DNA of 46,109 bases. Origin: an uncultured Pelagibacteraceae bacterium. Lineage in GTDB: Bacteria; Pseudomonadota; Alphaproteobacteria; Pelagibacterales; Pelagibacteraceae. The translations under genes and the position numbers were made by a program. Positions 17,097 to 25,921 of this stretch are shown in pieces. Within the stretch, counting starts at the first letter, position 1; each line of letters opens with the position of its first letter. The stretch covers positions 1 through 46,109 of the forward strand of contig CACIST010000006.1 in NCBI GenBank assembly GCA_902589395.1. Reading direction: 5' to 3'. The notes beneath the pieces were generated by a model that saw nothing but the letters and a program-made list of their open reading frames with translations, made no database searches and was not told where the DNA came from.

Positions 17097-18425
17097 ATGA
17101 TTAAAAAAATAGTAATAAAAGTTTGTACGCTTATATTTTTAATTTCAAATATTAGTTTCGCAGACATCACTTTTTGGACTACAGAAGTTCAGCCAGCTAG
17201 AATGGCTAAACAAGAAGCAATGGCTAAAGATTTTGAGGCTAAAACTGGCATCAAAGTTGAAGTTATTCCTGTAGAAGAAAAAGATTTAGGAACAAGAGCA
17301 ACTGCAGCAGCAGCAGCGGGCGATCTACCTGATGTAATCTATCATACATTACAGTATGTATTACCTTGGGCAGAAGCTGGAATATTGGATGTTGATGCTA
17401 ATAACGCTGTCGTAAAAGAACTTGGCAAAAAAACTTTCGCGCCAGGCGCTTTAAACATGGCTAAAAAAGGATCAAAAATAGCGGCTGTACCAGTTGATGG
17501 TTGGACGCAAATGGTCGTTTATAGAAAAGACTTATTTGAAAAAGCAGGTCTTGAGCCACCAACAAGTTATGAAAATATAACAAAAGCAGTTGAAGCACTT
17601 TCTGGAGATGGAATGTTTGGGTTTGTAGCTGCAACAAAAACTGACGAAAATTTTATGAGTCAGGTTTTAGAACATGTTCTTTTAGCAAATGGAGTAAATG
17701 TTGTTAAAAAAGATGGAATAAGAAAGCAGGGTAAAAAACTAAAAGCATCTTTAGAGTTTTATAAAGTTATTGCAAATGCAAGTCCTCCAGGAGAATTATA
17801 TTGGAAGCAATCAAGAGAACTATACTTTGCAGGAAAAACTCCTATGATAATTTGGTCTCCATTTATTATGGATGAATTAGCTGGCTTAAGAGACTCAGCG
17901 CCTCCAACAATAAATAGTGATCCAACATCTAGTGAGTTGGCTTCAAAAACTGGCTTCATCACGAACTTAAAAGGTCCTAATAATAATAAAGGGGCTGCTT
18001 GGGCTGACGTCAGATATTTTGGAATAACTGCTGATGCTGATACAGAAGAAGCAAGTGCTTTTATTAAATACTCAATGGATGAGGGTTATACAAAGACACT
18101 TTCAATCGCACCAGAGGGTAAATTCCCTGTGAGAAGAGGAAACTCAAGCGATCCTGAAGCATTTACAAAAGCATGGAGTAAATTGCCAGTGGGAGTTGAT
18201 AGAAAAGCACCTTTATCAGACTTATATTCAGAGGATGTTATAAATAATATCGTTGCTGGATTAGATAAGGCTCAAAGATGGGGTGTAAAAGAAGGTGAAC
18301 TTTCTAGGGCTTCTAAAATTATTAATAACAAGTTTATTAATAGAATAACTAGACTTTATGTTGATGGACAGATTGATATTGATCAAGCAGTAGATATGAT
18401 CAATCAAAAACTCTCTCAATTTTAA
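17097..18425 (+). CDS. carbohydrate-type ABC importer, periplasmic binding protein
   Basis: The start at ATG 17097 gives a proper signal peptide (MIKKIVIKVCTLIFLISNIS, cleavage after SFA near residue 22) and a good ribosome site; an upstream in-frame start at 17007 does not. The 442-residue protein is of the extracellular solute-binding family 1 (MalE-like). Marks are FWTTEVQPARMAKQEAMAKDFEAKTG near the mature N-terminus, AAAGDLPDVIYH, the VPVDGWTQMVVYRKDLFEKAG segment, and WADVRYFGIT in the second lobe. It should deliver a sugar or glycoside to the two permeases that follow. The downstream GH63 hydrolase suggests a glycosylglycerate or glycosylglycerol ligand, by inference. A strong hairpin follows the stop codon. 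Confidence 0.85.
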   Translation: MIKKIVIKVCTLIFLISNISFADITFWTTEVQPARMAKQEAMAKDFEAKTGIKVEVIPVEEKDLGTRATAAAAAGDLPDVIYHTLQYVLPWAEAGILDVDANNAVVKELGKKTFAPGALNMAKKGSKIAAVPVDGWTQMVVYRKDLFEKAGLEPPTSYENITKAVEALSGDGMFGFVAATKTDENFMSQVLEHVLLANGVNVVKKDGIRKQGKKLKASLEFYKVIANASPPGELYWKQSRELYFAGKTPMIIWSPFIMDELAGLRDSAPPTINSDPTSSELASKTGFITNLKGPNNNKGAAWADVRYFGITADADTEEASAFIKYSMDEGYTKTLSIAPEGKFPVRRGNSSDPEAFTKAWSKLPVGVDRKAPLSDLYSEDVINNIVAGLDKAQRWGVKEGELSRASKIINNKFINRITRLYVDGQIDIDQAVDMINQKLSQF

Positions 18426-18446
18426 TCTAGTAATTTAAATTTAAAT

Positions 18447-18479
18447 AAAAGCGGATAATATGTATTATCCGCTTTTTTT
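18447..18479 (+). terminator. terminator/attenuator hairpin abutting the permease start codon
   Basis: A perfect 12-bp stem (18448-18459 AAAGCGGATAAT pairs with 18464-18475, loop ATGT) is followed by T to 18479, and the permease ATG begins at 18480. The structure fits a rho-independent terminator. It leaves no room for a ribosome binding site, so it probably limits permease expression relative to the binding protein both by termination and by occluding initiation. Confidence 0.85.
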
Positions 18480-19739
18480 ATGAGTGATACACTTTCAAAA
18501 ATAGAAAAAAGAACTGCATATATATTAATATTACCTGCAGTTTTCCTTGTTTTTTCAATTATCTTATTTCCAATATTTGCAAATGTATGGATAAGTTTTA
18601 AAGAGGTTGGATTAAAGGATATCAGGATCCCCGAGCCTAGAGCAAAAAAAATTGTAAAATCCATTAAAGATAACCCAGATCAATTAAAAGTTATTTATAA
18701 ACTTAGAAATAGCTCGTTAATTTTAGAAATAAGGGACGTTAAATTTCAAGATAAATTTCCTAAGAATATTAAGCCTATAAATTTAGATGAAAGATGCAGG
18801 GTCAAATCAAATAAAATTAATTGTGAATTTGGAAATTGGGAAGCAAAATACAGGGAAAATTTTCAAATATTATTAAAGAGTTCTGATGGTACACCAATAA
18901 ATAAAAAAGAATTAAAAACTATTAAACCAAAATTAAAAGGTAAATCAGACAATATTCTGTTAAATACTAATTTTACATTAAAAAATTTTAAAAAGGTATT
19001 TTTTCAAAATGAATTTTTTGATTTATTATCCACTACTTTTTACTATACTTTTTTTGGCACAATCGGTTCAATTATATTTGGTATACTCACTGCACAACTT
19101 GTAAACCAGAAGTTTTTTGGAAGAACATTTATGAGAAGTGTTTTGCTTTTTCCGTATGTGGGTCCAGTTGTTGCTCTAGCATATACTTGGGAGTTATTAC
19201 TGGATCCCTACAGTGGCACTTTAAATAATCTTCTGATGAATTTTCAAGTCATCCAGGAACCTTTAAATTTACTTGGTCAAAAATATTTAACAATAAACTT
19301 TTTAGGTTTTGATCTTAAATTACGATTAGCATTAACAACTGTAATTATTTTTGAAATTTGGAGATACTTTCCTTTAGCTTTTTTATTTATATTAGCTCGA
19401 CTTCAAGCAGTACCTAAAGAATTATATGAGGCAGCTGAAGTGGATGGTGCTGGTCCTTTTCAAAAATTTATTAATATTACTCTTCCTCAAATAACAGCTG
19501 TCATATCTATTCTCTTTATGATTAGGTTTATTTGGAACTTTAATAAATTTGAGGATATTTTTTTATTAACGGGTGGTGCATCTGGAACTAGAACTTTACC
19601 AATAAATGTTTATGAGCAAGGATTTACTATTTCTGATATTGGCATGGGATCAGCAGTATCAATTGTAATAGTTGCTTTGCTGCTAATATTTATGTTCGTT
19701 TACTTTAAATTAATAGGTAAGAGGGCCGATGAAAACTAA
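18480..19739 (+). CDS. carbohydrate ABC importer permease, MalF-like with large periplasmic loop
   Basis: The 419-residue protein has a first membrane helix at about residues 12-35 (ILPAVFLVFSIILFPIF), then a soluble, lysine-rich insertion to about residue 165 containing Cys108 and Cys116, and then five or more helices. The insertion resembles in position the P2 loop of MalF, which contacts the binding protein; most family members lack it. The coupling motif EAAEVDGAGPFQKFINITLP (about 318-337) contacts the ATPase. The ATG directly follows the terminator hairpin and has no ribosome site. The 3' end overlaps the second permease gene by 11 bases. Confidence 0.85.
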   Translation: MSDTLSKIEKRTAYILILPAVFLVFSIILFPIFANVWISFKEVGLKDIRIPEPRAKKIVKSIKDNPDQLKVIYKLRNSSLILEIRDVKFQDKFPKNIKPINLDERCRVKSNKINCEFGNWEAKYRENFQILLKSSDGTPINKKELKTIKPKLKGKSDNILLNTNFTLKNFKKVFFQNEFFDLLSTTFYYTFFGTIGSIIFGILTAQLVNQKFFGRTFMRSVLLFPYVGPVVALAYTWELLLDPYSGTLNNLLMNFQVIQEPLNLLGQKYLTINFLGFDLKLRLALTTVIIFEIWRYFPLAFLFILARLQAVPKELYEAAEVDGAGPFQKFINITLPQITAVISILFMIRFIWNFNKFEDIFLLTGGASGTRTLPINVYEQGFTISDIGMGSAVSIVIVALLLIFMFVYFKLIGKRADEN

Positions 19740-20922
19740 AAGTTTAATATACTACTCATTAATTTCTTCGATATTTTTATTTTCTTTGGTTTCTATTTGG
19801 AAAATTTTAGTAACATTGCAAGGAGTTGAGCTAAAAAATTTCAATTTTGTAATAATTATTACTTTAGGTATCGCTATTAGTCTTTTAAATTTAATTATAG
19901 GAGAAAAGTTAAATTATTTAATTAAATCAACTCTTTTTGCTCTTATATTTACCTTTGTTGATGGGCACATAGTTCAGGTAATGCCAATTTGGTATAATAT
20001 TGGAATTTTTTCGATTTTGATATTTTTCTCTTTAAAAATTAATAAATATAATCAAAAATATTTAGCATCAGAGCATTCGTCGCAAATAGTTTTATTTGAT
20101 TTTTTAACTCTTTTTGGAATTGTATTATTTTCATTTGTAATTCTATTTCCATTTTACATGATGTTAATAACAAGCTTTAAAACTCAAGCTGCTTTACTAA
20201 TTAACCCTCTAGATTTTAGTATTAATTTTAAACAAGACTTTAAGGAATTATTTAAGTCATACTTTGTAATATTTGACACTTATAATTTTGGTAGATACAT
20301 ACTTATAAGTACATTTGTTTCAGTAGGGACAGTTATAGTTACTTTAATATTTGCAATACCAGCCGCTTATGCAGTAGCAAGGTTAAATTTTTTTGGAAAA
20401 AATTTTCTGTCGACTTCAATTTTAATTATTTATATGTTTCCTGCTATTGTATTGGTTATTCCTTTATATACTGTTTTTAGTCAACTAGGGTTAAGGAACT
20501 CGATGGGTGGTTTATTAATTGTTTACACAGCAACTACTTTGCCAGTTGCAATTTATATGTTACAAGGTTACTTTAGAAGTATTCCCAAAGAACTAGAAGA
20601 AGCAGCAATCATGGACAAATTAAATTGGTTTGGCATAATTATAAAAATAATTTTGCCTTTAAGTATACCTGCAATCTCATCAGTTGCTTTATATGTCTTT
20701 ATGATTGCGTGGAATGAGTTTTTATTTTCTCTTATGTTCTTAGACAATCCAAACTCATTTACTTTATCAAGGGCAATACAATATCTTAGTGGTGATGCCG
20801 AAACACCAAGACAATATCTAATGGCTGGGTCAGTAGTTGTTACAATACCTGTTTTGTTAATTTTTGTATACTTTGAAAAATATTTAGTAAGTGGTCTTAC
20901 TGCAGGAAGTGTAAAGGGTTAA
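19729..20922 (+). CDS. carbohydrate ABC importer permease, MalG-like with extra N-terminal helices
   Basis: At 397 residues it is about 100 longer than usual MalG-type permeases. The excess is an N-terminal block of about three hydrophobic segments (residues about 6-95), followed by the usual permease core. Core marks are the MLITSFKTQAALL segment after a core helix, SRLNF/ARLNFFGKN, and the coupling loop EEAAIMDKLNWFGIIIKIILP near residue 290. It forms a heterodimer with the preceding permease. Its stop codon overlaps the start of the GH63 gene (TAATG at 20920-20924). No ATPase gene is present in this operon. Confidence 0.85.
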   Translation: MKTKSLIYYSLISSIFLFSLVSIWKILVTLQGVELKNFNFVIIITLGIAISLLNLIIGEKLNYLIKSTLFALIFTFVDGHIVQVMPIWYNIGIFSILIFFSLKINKYNQKYLASEHSSQIVLFDFLTLFGIVLFSFVILFPFYMMLITSFKTQAALLINPLDFSINFKQDFKELFKSYFVIFDTYNFGRYILISTFVSVGTVIVTLIFAIPAAYAVARLNFFGKNFLSTSILIIYMFPAIVLVIPLYTVFSQLGLRNSMGGLLIVYTATTLPVAIYMLQGYFRSIPKELEEAAIMDKLNWFGIIIKIILPLSIPAISSVALYVFMIAWNEFLFSLMFLDNPNSFTLSRAIQYLSGDAETPRQYLMAGSVVVTIPVLLIFVYFEKYLVSGLTAGSVKG

Positions 20923-22190
20923 TGGAAGATTTTATCAAATCAGCTAAGAAAGTTTTATTGGGTAATAAAAAAAAAGGATACACATTACCAACCAATAACA
21001 AATTGTACCCCGCACAATGGAATTGGGACTCAGGTTTCATTGCTTTAGGATATTCGCATTTTAAACTTAAATATGCACTAGATGAAATAAAGACACTAAT
21101 AAGAGGTCAATGGAAAGATGGAATGATACCCCATATCTTGTTTCACGATTTAAATACCAATTATTATCCAAACCATTCTGTTTGGGCTTGTGGAAATAAA
21201 ATACATTCATCTGGTATTACCCAACCACCAATTCTTGCAATAATTTTAAAACTTATCTTAGATAAAAAAAGAATTAACAATAAAAATAAAGCTGAATTTA
21301 AAAAAATAGTTAAGGGAATATTAAAATATCATAAATGGTTTATTAAATTTAGAGATCCAAATAATTCTGGATTAGTCTCAATTTTACACCCCTGGGAGAG
21401 TGGTTACGATAATTCACCCTTATGGGATGAGCCGATGAGTAAAGTAAAAATACCAAAAAATCTAAAATACAAAAGGGGAGACAACAAAGTTGTAAATCCT
21501 GAATATAGGCCTTTAGATATTGACTATGATAGATACGTAACTATTAAAAATCATTTAAGAAAAAATAATTATAATCCAAAAAAGCTTTTTAAGGCATCCT
21601 TATTCAATGTGGTCGATGTTGGATTTAATTCTATATTTTTACGAGCAAATAAAGACCTTCTTAAATTATTAAATACCTTCAATTTGAAAAGTGCTGAATT
21701 AGAAACTTACATATCAAGATCTGAAAATAAAATTGTAAAATTATATAATCACAAAAAAAATATATTTTTCAACATTGATTTAAAAAATAAAAAAAAAATA
21801 AACATTCCATCAATTACTCATTATTTTATTTTATTTGCAGATTTAAAAGACAAGGTATTAAATAACAAAATTATTAAAAACTTAAAAAAACACAGCTCTA
21901 AAGAAAAATATTTATTATCAAGTGTAAAACCAAATCACCAAAAGTTTGAAGAGAAAAGATATTGGAGAGGTCCAGTATGGATTAATTGTAATTGGATAAT
22001 TTATCAAGGATTAAAAAATAAGAATATTAAATTCGCTAAACAAATAAAAAGAAAAACTATTAATTTAGTAAAGCAAAAAGGGTTTAATGAATACTTTAGT
22101 TGTAAAACCGGTAAAGGATTTGGTGCTACAAATTTTTCTTGGACTGCCGCATTATTTTTAGACTTAATACTTGAAAATAAAAATGACTAA
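20922..22190 (+). CDS. GH63-type glycosidase (glucosyl/mannosyl-glycerate hydrolase-like)
   Basis: The 422-residue protein has the (alpha/alpha)6 glycosidase signatures of the GH63 clade that includes mannosylglycerate and glucosylglycerate hydrolases. These are QWNWDSGFIALGYSH (about residues 30-44), GQWKDGMIPH, HPWESGYDNSPLWDEP with the aspartate expected to be the general acid, YWRGPVWINCNWI, and near the C-terminus EYFSCKTGKGFGATNFSWTAAL with the likely base glutamate. It has no signal peptide, so it acts in the cytoplasm on the imported solute. It would release glucose or mannose plus glycerate or glycerol. The exact glycoside is unknown. It is rich in lysine and asparagine like its neighbours, with no sign of recent transfer. 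Confidence 0.8.
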   Translation: MEDFIKSAKKVLLGNKKKGYTLPTNNKLYPAQWNWDSGFIALGYSHFKLKYALDEIKTLIRGQWKDGMIPHILFHDLNTNYYPNHSVWACGNKIHSSGITQPPILAIILKLILDKKRINNKNKAEFKKIVKGILKYHKWFIKFRDPNNSGLVSILHPWESGYDNSPLWDEPMSKVKIPKNLKYKRGDNKVVNPEYRPLDIDYDRYVTIKNHLRKNNYNPKKLFKASLFNVVDVGFNSIFLRANKDLLKLLNTFNLKSAELETYISRSENKIVKLYNHKKNIFFNIDLKNKKKINIPSITHYFILFADLKDKVLNNKIIKNLKKHSSKEKYLLSSVKPNHQKFEEKRYWRGPVWINCNWIIYQGLKNKNIKFAKQIKRKTINLVKQKGFNEYFSCKTGKGFGATNFSWTAALFLDLILENKND

Positions 22191-23340
22191 TTACAATTGG
22201 AATTATCCAACAACTGTTTGGGTAGGCAAAGATAGAGCTAAGGATCTAGACAAGGCTTGTTTTGAAATTAAAACTTCAAAACCATTATTAGTTACAGATA
22301 GAGACTTAATCAGTTTAGAATTTATAAAAGATTTAGTAAATGAATTAGAAAAAAAATTTAAATTATGTATTTTCTCTAATTTCTCAGGAAACCCAACGGG
22401 AGAAAATGTTGATGAAGGTGTTGAAGTATTCAAGAATAATAGTTGTGACAGTGTAATAGCTATTGGAGGTGGAAGTGCATTAGACGTGGGTAAAGCCATT
22501 GCTTTTATGTCTGGTCAAACTAGACCTATTTGGGATTTTGAGGATATTGGTGATTATTGGAAAAGAGCAGATGAGAAAAATATCTCTCCAATAATTGCTA
22601 TTCCAACAACCGCAGGAACTGGCTCTGAAACTGGGAGAGCATCAGCAATAATTAATTCAAAAACTGGAATAAAAAAAATCATTTTCCACCCAAAATTTTT
22701 ACCATCTATTGTCATATTGGACCCAGTTCTTACTAAGGATCTTTCTCCCCGATTAACAGGTGCCACAGGAATGGATGCATTAGCACACAATTTAGAGGCA
22801 TTTTGTGCTCCTGGCTTTCACCCAATGGCTGATGGAATAGCTATTGAAGGAATAAGGTTGATAAAAAAATCGCTTTTGAAAGCCGTTAAAGATGGAAGTG
22901 ATTTAGATGCTAGATCTGATTTGTTAGCTGCTGCAAGTATGGGATCTACTGCATTTCAAAAAGGTTTGGGAGCCATTCATTCACTTAGCCATCCACTAAA
23001 TGCTCAATTTAATCTTCATCATGGATTGTCTAATGCAATATTTATGCCTTATGTTTTAACTTTTAATAAAGAAAATATTGAGGAAAGAATTATTTCTATA
23101 TGTGATTACCTTAACTTAAGTAAAAGTTTTGATACTTTTCTTGAATGGATACTGAAACTAAGAAAAGAATTAAATATTCCACATAAACTATCAGATGTAA
23201 TAGAAATAAATAAAATGAACTTAGATGATTTATCAAAGATGGCTCTTGGTGATCCATCAACATCTTCAAATCCAAAAAAATTGAATATAAATGATATGAA
23301 AGTTATGTATGAGCATAGTATTTCAGGTAAATTATTTTGA
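22183..23340 (+). CDS. iron-containing (group III) alcohol dehydrogenase
   Basis: I place the start at ATG 22183, eight bases before the end of the GH63 gene, rather than at a TTG four codons upstream. The 385-residue protein has the NAD-binding GGGSALDVGKAIA, the IPTTAGTGSE loop and metal-ligand regions GMDALAHNLEAF, HSLSHPLNAQF and HHGLSNAIFMPYVL. Members oxidise or reduce small alcohols, aldehydes and hydroxy acids. In this operon it probably acts on the aglycone or a derivative (glycerol, glycerate or tartronate semialdehyde). That assignment is inference. The stop codon overlaps the next start (TGATG). Confidence 0.87.
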   Translation: MTNYNWNYPTTVWVGKDRAKDLDKACFEIKTSKPLLVTDRDLISLEFIKDLVNELEKKFKLCIFSNFSGNPTGENVDEGVEVFKNNSCDSVIAIGGGSALDVGKAIAFMSGQTRPIWDFEDIGDYWKRADEKNISPIIAIPTTAGTGSETGRASAIINSKTGIKKIIFHPKFLPSIVILDPVLTKDLSPRLTGATGMDALAHNLEAFCAPGFHPMADGIAIEGIRLIKKSLLKAVKDGSDLDARSDLLAAASMGSTAFQKGLGAIHSLSHPLNAQFNLHHGLSNAIFMPYVLTFNKENIEERIISICDYLNLSKSFDTFLEWILKLRKELNIPHKLSDVIEINKMNLDDLSKMALGDPSTSSNPKKLNINDMKVMYEHSISGKLF

Positions 23341-24125
23341 TGAAAAAAATATTAATAGTTGAGGGAAATTTAAGAGAGGAAAATCAGAGTTTTACTGATG
23401 GTGGAATTAAAACACATACAGAAAGTCTAAAAGATAGCATAGCTTACTTCACTGATAAAATTGAAATAGATGTTGTAAACCCTTCATCCGATAAAAATAT
23501 TTCTGACAAAGTAATAGATCTTGATAAATATGATGGACTAATATGGGGAGGAAGTAGTCTTAATATTTATAATGATACCATTGAAATAAGAAGACAGATC
23601 GAGTTTATGCGAGAGTGTCAAAAAAAAATTAAAAAAATATTAGCTATTTGCTGGGGACTACAGGTTGCTGTTACTGTAGCAGGAGGGCAAGTAAAAAGAT
23701 GTACAAACGGATCTCACAGAGGTATTGCACTTAATATTGAAATAAATAATGATGGATTACAACATCCAATATATAAAAATAAAAATAAAATTTTTAATAC
23801 ACCCGCTTTTAATTTTGATGAAGTTTCAACATTACCAAAAAATTCAAAATTGCTAGCCTCAAATCCTGTAAATAAAGTTATGGGAGTAAATTTTCATTCG
23901 GCAGTGAGTGATATATGGGGCATTCAATATCATCCTGAAATAACTTATGATAAAATGATAAGCCTTATACATTTTAGAAAAGAACGTCTTTTAAACAATA
24001 ATGCTTTTGTTGATGAGCAAGAAATAAATAATCATGTAAGAATGATTGCTGAGGAAAATAAGATTACAAATAAAGATCTTAGAATGCGTGAACTTGAAAA
24101 CTGGCTTAATTATCTTTTAAAATAA
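23340..24125 (+). CDS. class I glutamine amidotransferase-like protein
   Basis: The start is ATG 23340 in a TGATG overlap with the dehydrogenase stop; the TTG one codon earlier is unlikely. The 261-residue protein has the triad elements of class I amidotransferases: nucleophile Cys in [12 protein letters not shown] (near residue 106) and the GIQYHPE motif with catalytic His. [12 protein letters not shown] (about 63-74) is the preceding strand and loop. No synthetase partner lies next to it. It may hydrolyse a gamma-glutamyl compound, or work with a distant synthetase; its link to glycoside use is unclear. Its 3' end overlaps the convergent formate-THF ligase gene by nine bases. Confidence 0.82.
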   Translation: MKKILIVEGNLREENQSFTDGGIKTHTESLKDSIAYFTDKIEIDVVNPSSDKNISDKVIDLDKYDGLIWGGSSLNIYNDTIEIRRQIEFMRECQKKIKKILAICWGLQVAVTVAGGQVKRCTNGSHRGIALNIEINNDGLQHPIYKNKNKIFNTPAFNFDEVSTLPKNSKLLASNPVNKVMGVNFHSAVSDIWGIQYHPEITYDKMISLIHFRKERLLNNNAFVDEQEINNHVRMIAEENKITNKDLRMRELENWLNYLLK

Positions 24126-25793
24126 ACCCTCTGTTTCACCTTTTTCATTAATTCGAATTGAGTCAGCAGCTGGCACTTTTGGTAATCCTGGCATTGTCAT
24201 TATTGCACCACATACAACAACGATAAATTCTGCTCCAGATGACAGTCTTACTTCTCTTATTGGCAATACATGACCTGAAGGTGCTCCTTTTAGATTGGGG
24301 TCAGTAGAAAAACTATATTGAGTTTTTGCAATACAAATTGGTAATGATTGGTAACCTCTTTCTTCAAAAGCTTTTAATTGATCTCTAATTTTAGTATCAG
24401 CAACAACCTCACTTGCTCTATAAAGTTCCTTAGCTATTGTATCTATTTTCTTAAACAATGGTGTTTTATCATCGTATAAAAATTTAAAATTACTATCTTT
24501 TTCACATAATCCAACAACATCATTTGCTAAATCAATTGCACCTTCTCCACCTTTTTCCCAATGCTTTGAAATAGAGGCTTTAATACCTTTTTGTTCACAA
24601 AACCTGGCAACTTCATCAACTTCTTTATCAGTATCTAAAACAAAGTGGTTTATAGCTACTGTTACAGGTAATCCAAATTTTTGAATATTTTCTATATGTC
24701 TTTCTAAGTTAACCAATCCTTTTTTAACTGCATTAACATTTTCATTTTTTAATTCATCTTTTTTGACTCCACCATGCATCTTTAAAGCTCTTATAGTTGC
24801 AACAATCACAACACAACTTGGTTTTAATCCTGATTTTCTACATTTAATATCTAGAAATTTTTCTGCACCTAGATCAGCACCAAATCCAGCTTCTGTTACT
24901 ACATAATCAGAAAGTTTTAATGCTGTTTTAGTTGCTAAAACAGAATTACATCCATGAGCGATATTTGCAAATGGTCCACCATGAATGATTGCAGGATTAT
25001 TTTCCAGAGTTTGTGTTACGTTGGGTCTAATAGCATCTTTTAACAATACAGTCATTGGCCCATGTGCATTTAAATCTTTTGCATATATCGGTTTTTTATC
25101 TCTAGTATAAGCAACAGTAATGTTACCAATTCTATTTTCAAGATCATACAAATCATTTGATAGACAAAAGATTGCCATTATTTCTGAAGCAACTGTAATA
25201 TCAAAGCCATCCTCTCTCGGAAATCCATTTGCAACACCTCCAAGATTAATATTTATAGATCTTAAAGCTCGATCATTCATGTCGAGGACTCTTTTCCAAA
25301 CTATTCGTCTGACATCTATATTTAATTTGTTTCCCCAATATATATGGTTATCTATTAATGCAGATAAAAGATTATGTGCAGATGTGATTGCATGAAAGTC
25401 TCCAGTAAAATGAAGATTTATTTGTTCCATAGGAACTACTTGAGCATATCCACCACCAGCAGCTCCACCCTTCATACCAAAAGAGGGACCAAGACTAGGT
25501 TCTCTTAAACAAACAATAGATTTTTTACCTATTTTATTTAGTCCATCTGATAATCCTACAGAGGTTGTTGTCTTTCCTTCTCCTGCTGGTGTGGGCGTAA
25601 TTGCAGTTACTAATATTAATTTCCCATCCTTTTTTTCCTTAAATTTTTCAAGGTATTCAAGTTTGATTTTAGCTATGTGCCTACTTATTGGACTATATGC
25701 CTCAGCTTTATCAGGTACTCCCACACCATCCAAAATCTCTTGGATAGGTTTCATTTTTGCTTCACGAGCTATTTGGATATCTGATTTCGACAT
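24117..25793 (-). CDS. fhs: formate-tetrahydrofolate ligase
   Basis: The 558-residue protein is full length for Fhs/FtfL, which makes 10-formyl-THF from formate, ATP and THF, or runs in reverse to yield ATP. It has the P-loop [16 protein letters not shown] (about residues 66-81), [38 protein letters not shown], the THF-region [13 protein letters not shown] and the C-terminal [18 protein letters not shown]. In C1-oxidising marine bacteria it links formaldehyde-derived methylene-THF to formate and ATP. Its placement beside soxBDAG and in the same window as Tdm fits this. It is divergent from soxB, and its 3' end overlaps the amidotransferase gene. Confidence 0.96.
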   Translation of the reverse strand: MSKSDIQIAREAKMKPIQEILDGVGVPDKAEAYSPISRHIAKIKLEYLEKFKEKKDGKLILVTAITPTPAGEGKTTTSVGLSDGLNKIGKKSIVCLREPSLGPSFGMKGGAAGGGYAQVVPMEQINLHFTGDFHAITSAHNLLSALIDNHIYWGNKLNIDVRRIVWKRVLDMNDRALRSININLGGVANGFPREDGFDITVASEIMAIFCLSNDLYDLENRIGNITVAYTRDKKPIYAKDLNAHGPMTVLLKDAIRPNVTQTLENNPAIIHGGPFANIAHGCNSVLATKTALKLSDYVVTEAGFGADLGAEKFLDIKCRKSGLKPSCVVIVATIRALKMHGGVKKDELKNENVNAVKKGLVNLERHIENIQKFGLPVTVAINHFVLDTDKEVDEVARFCEQKGIKASISKHWEKGGEGAIDLANDVVGLCEKDSNFKFLYDDKTPLFKKIDTIAKELYRASEVVADTKIRDQLKAFEERGYQSLPICIAKTQYSFSTDPNLKGAPSGHVLPIREVRLSSGAEFIVVVCGAIMTMPGLPKVPAADSIRINEKGETEGLF

Positions 25794-25921
25794 TTAGTTT
25801 AAAATTTATAATTGTTTAATGTGCAAAATGTCTATACTTTTTTGGTTGGATTTTAAACATCTAAAAAATATATATATAAAAAATAAGAAAAAATTTATGT
25901 TTAATTGGATAAAATTAAAAA

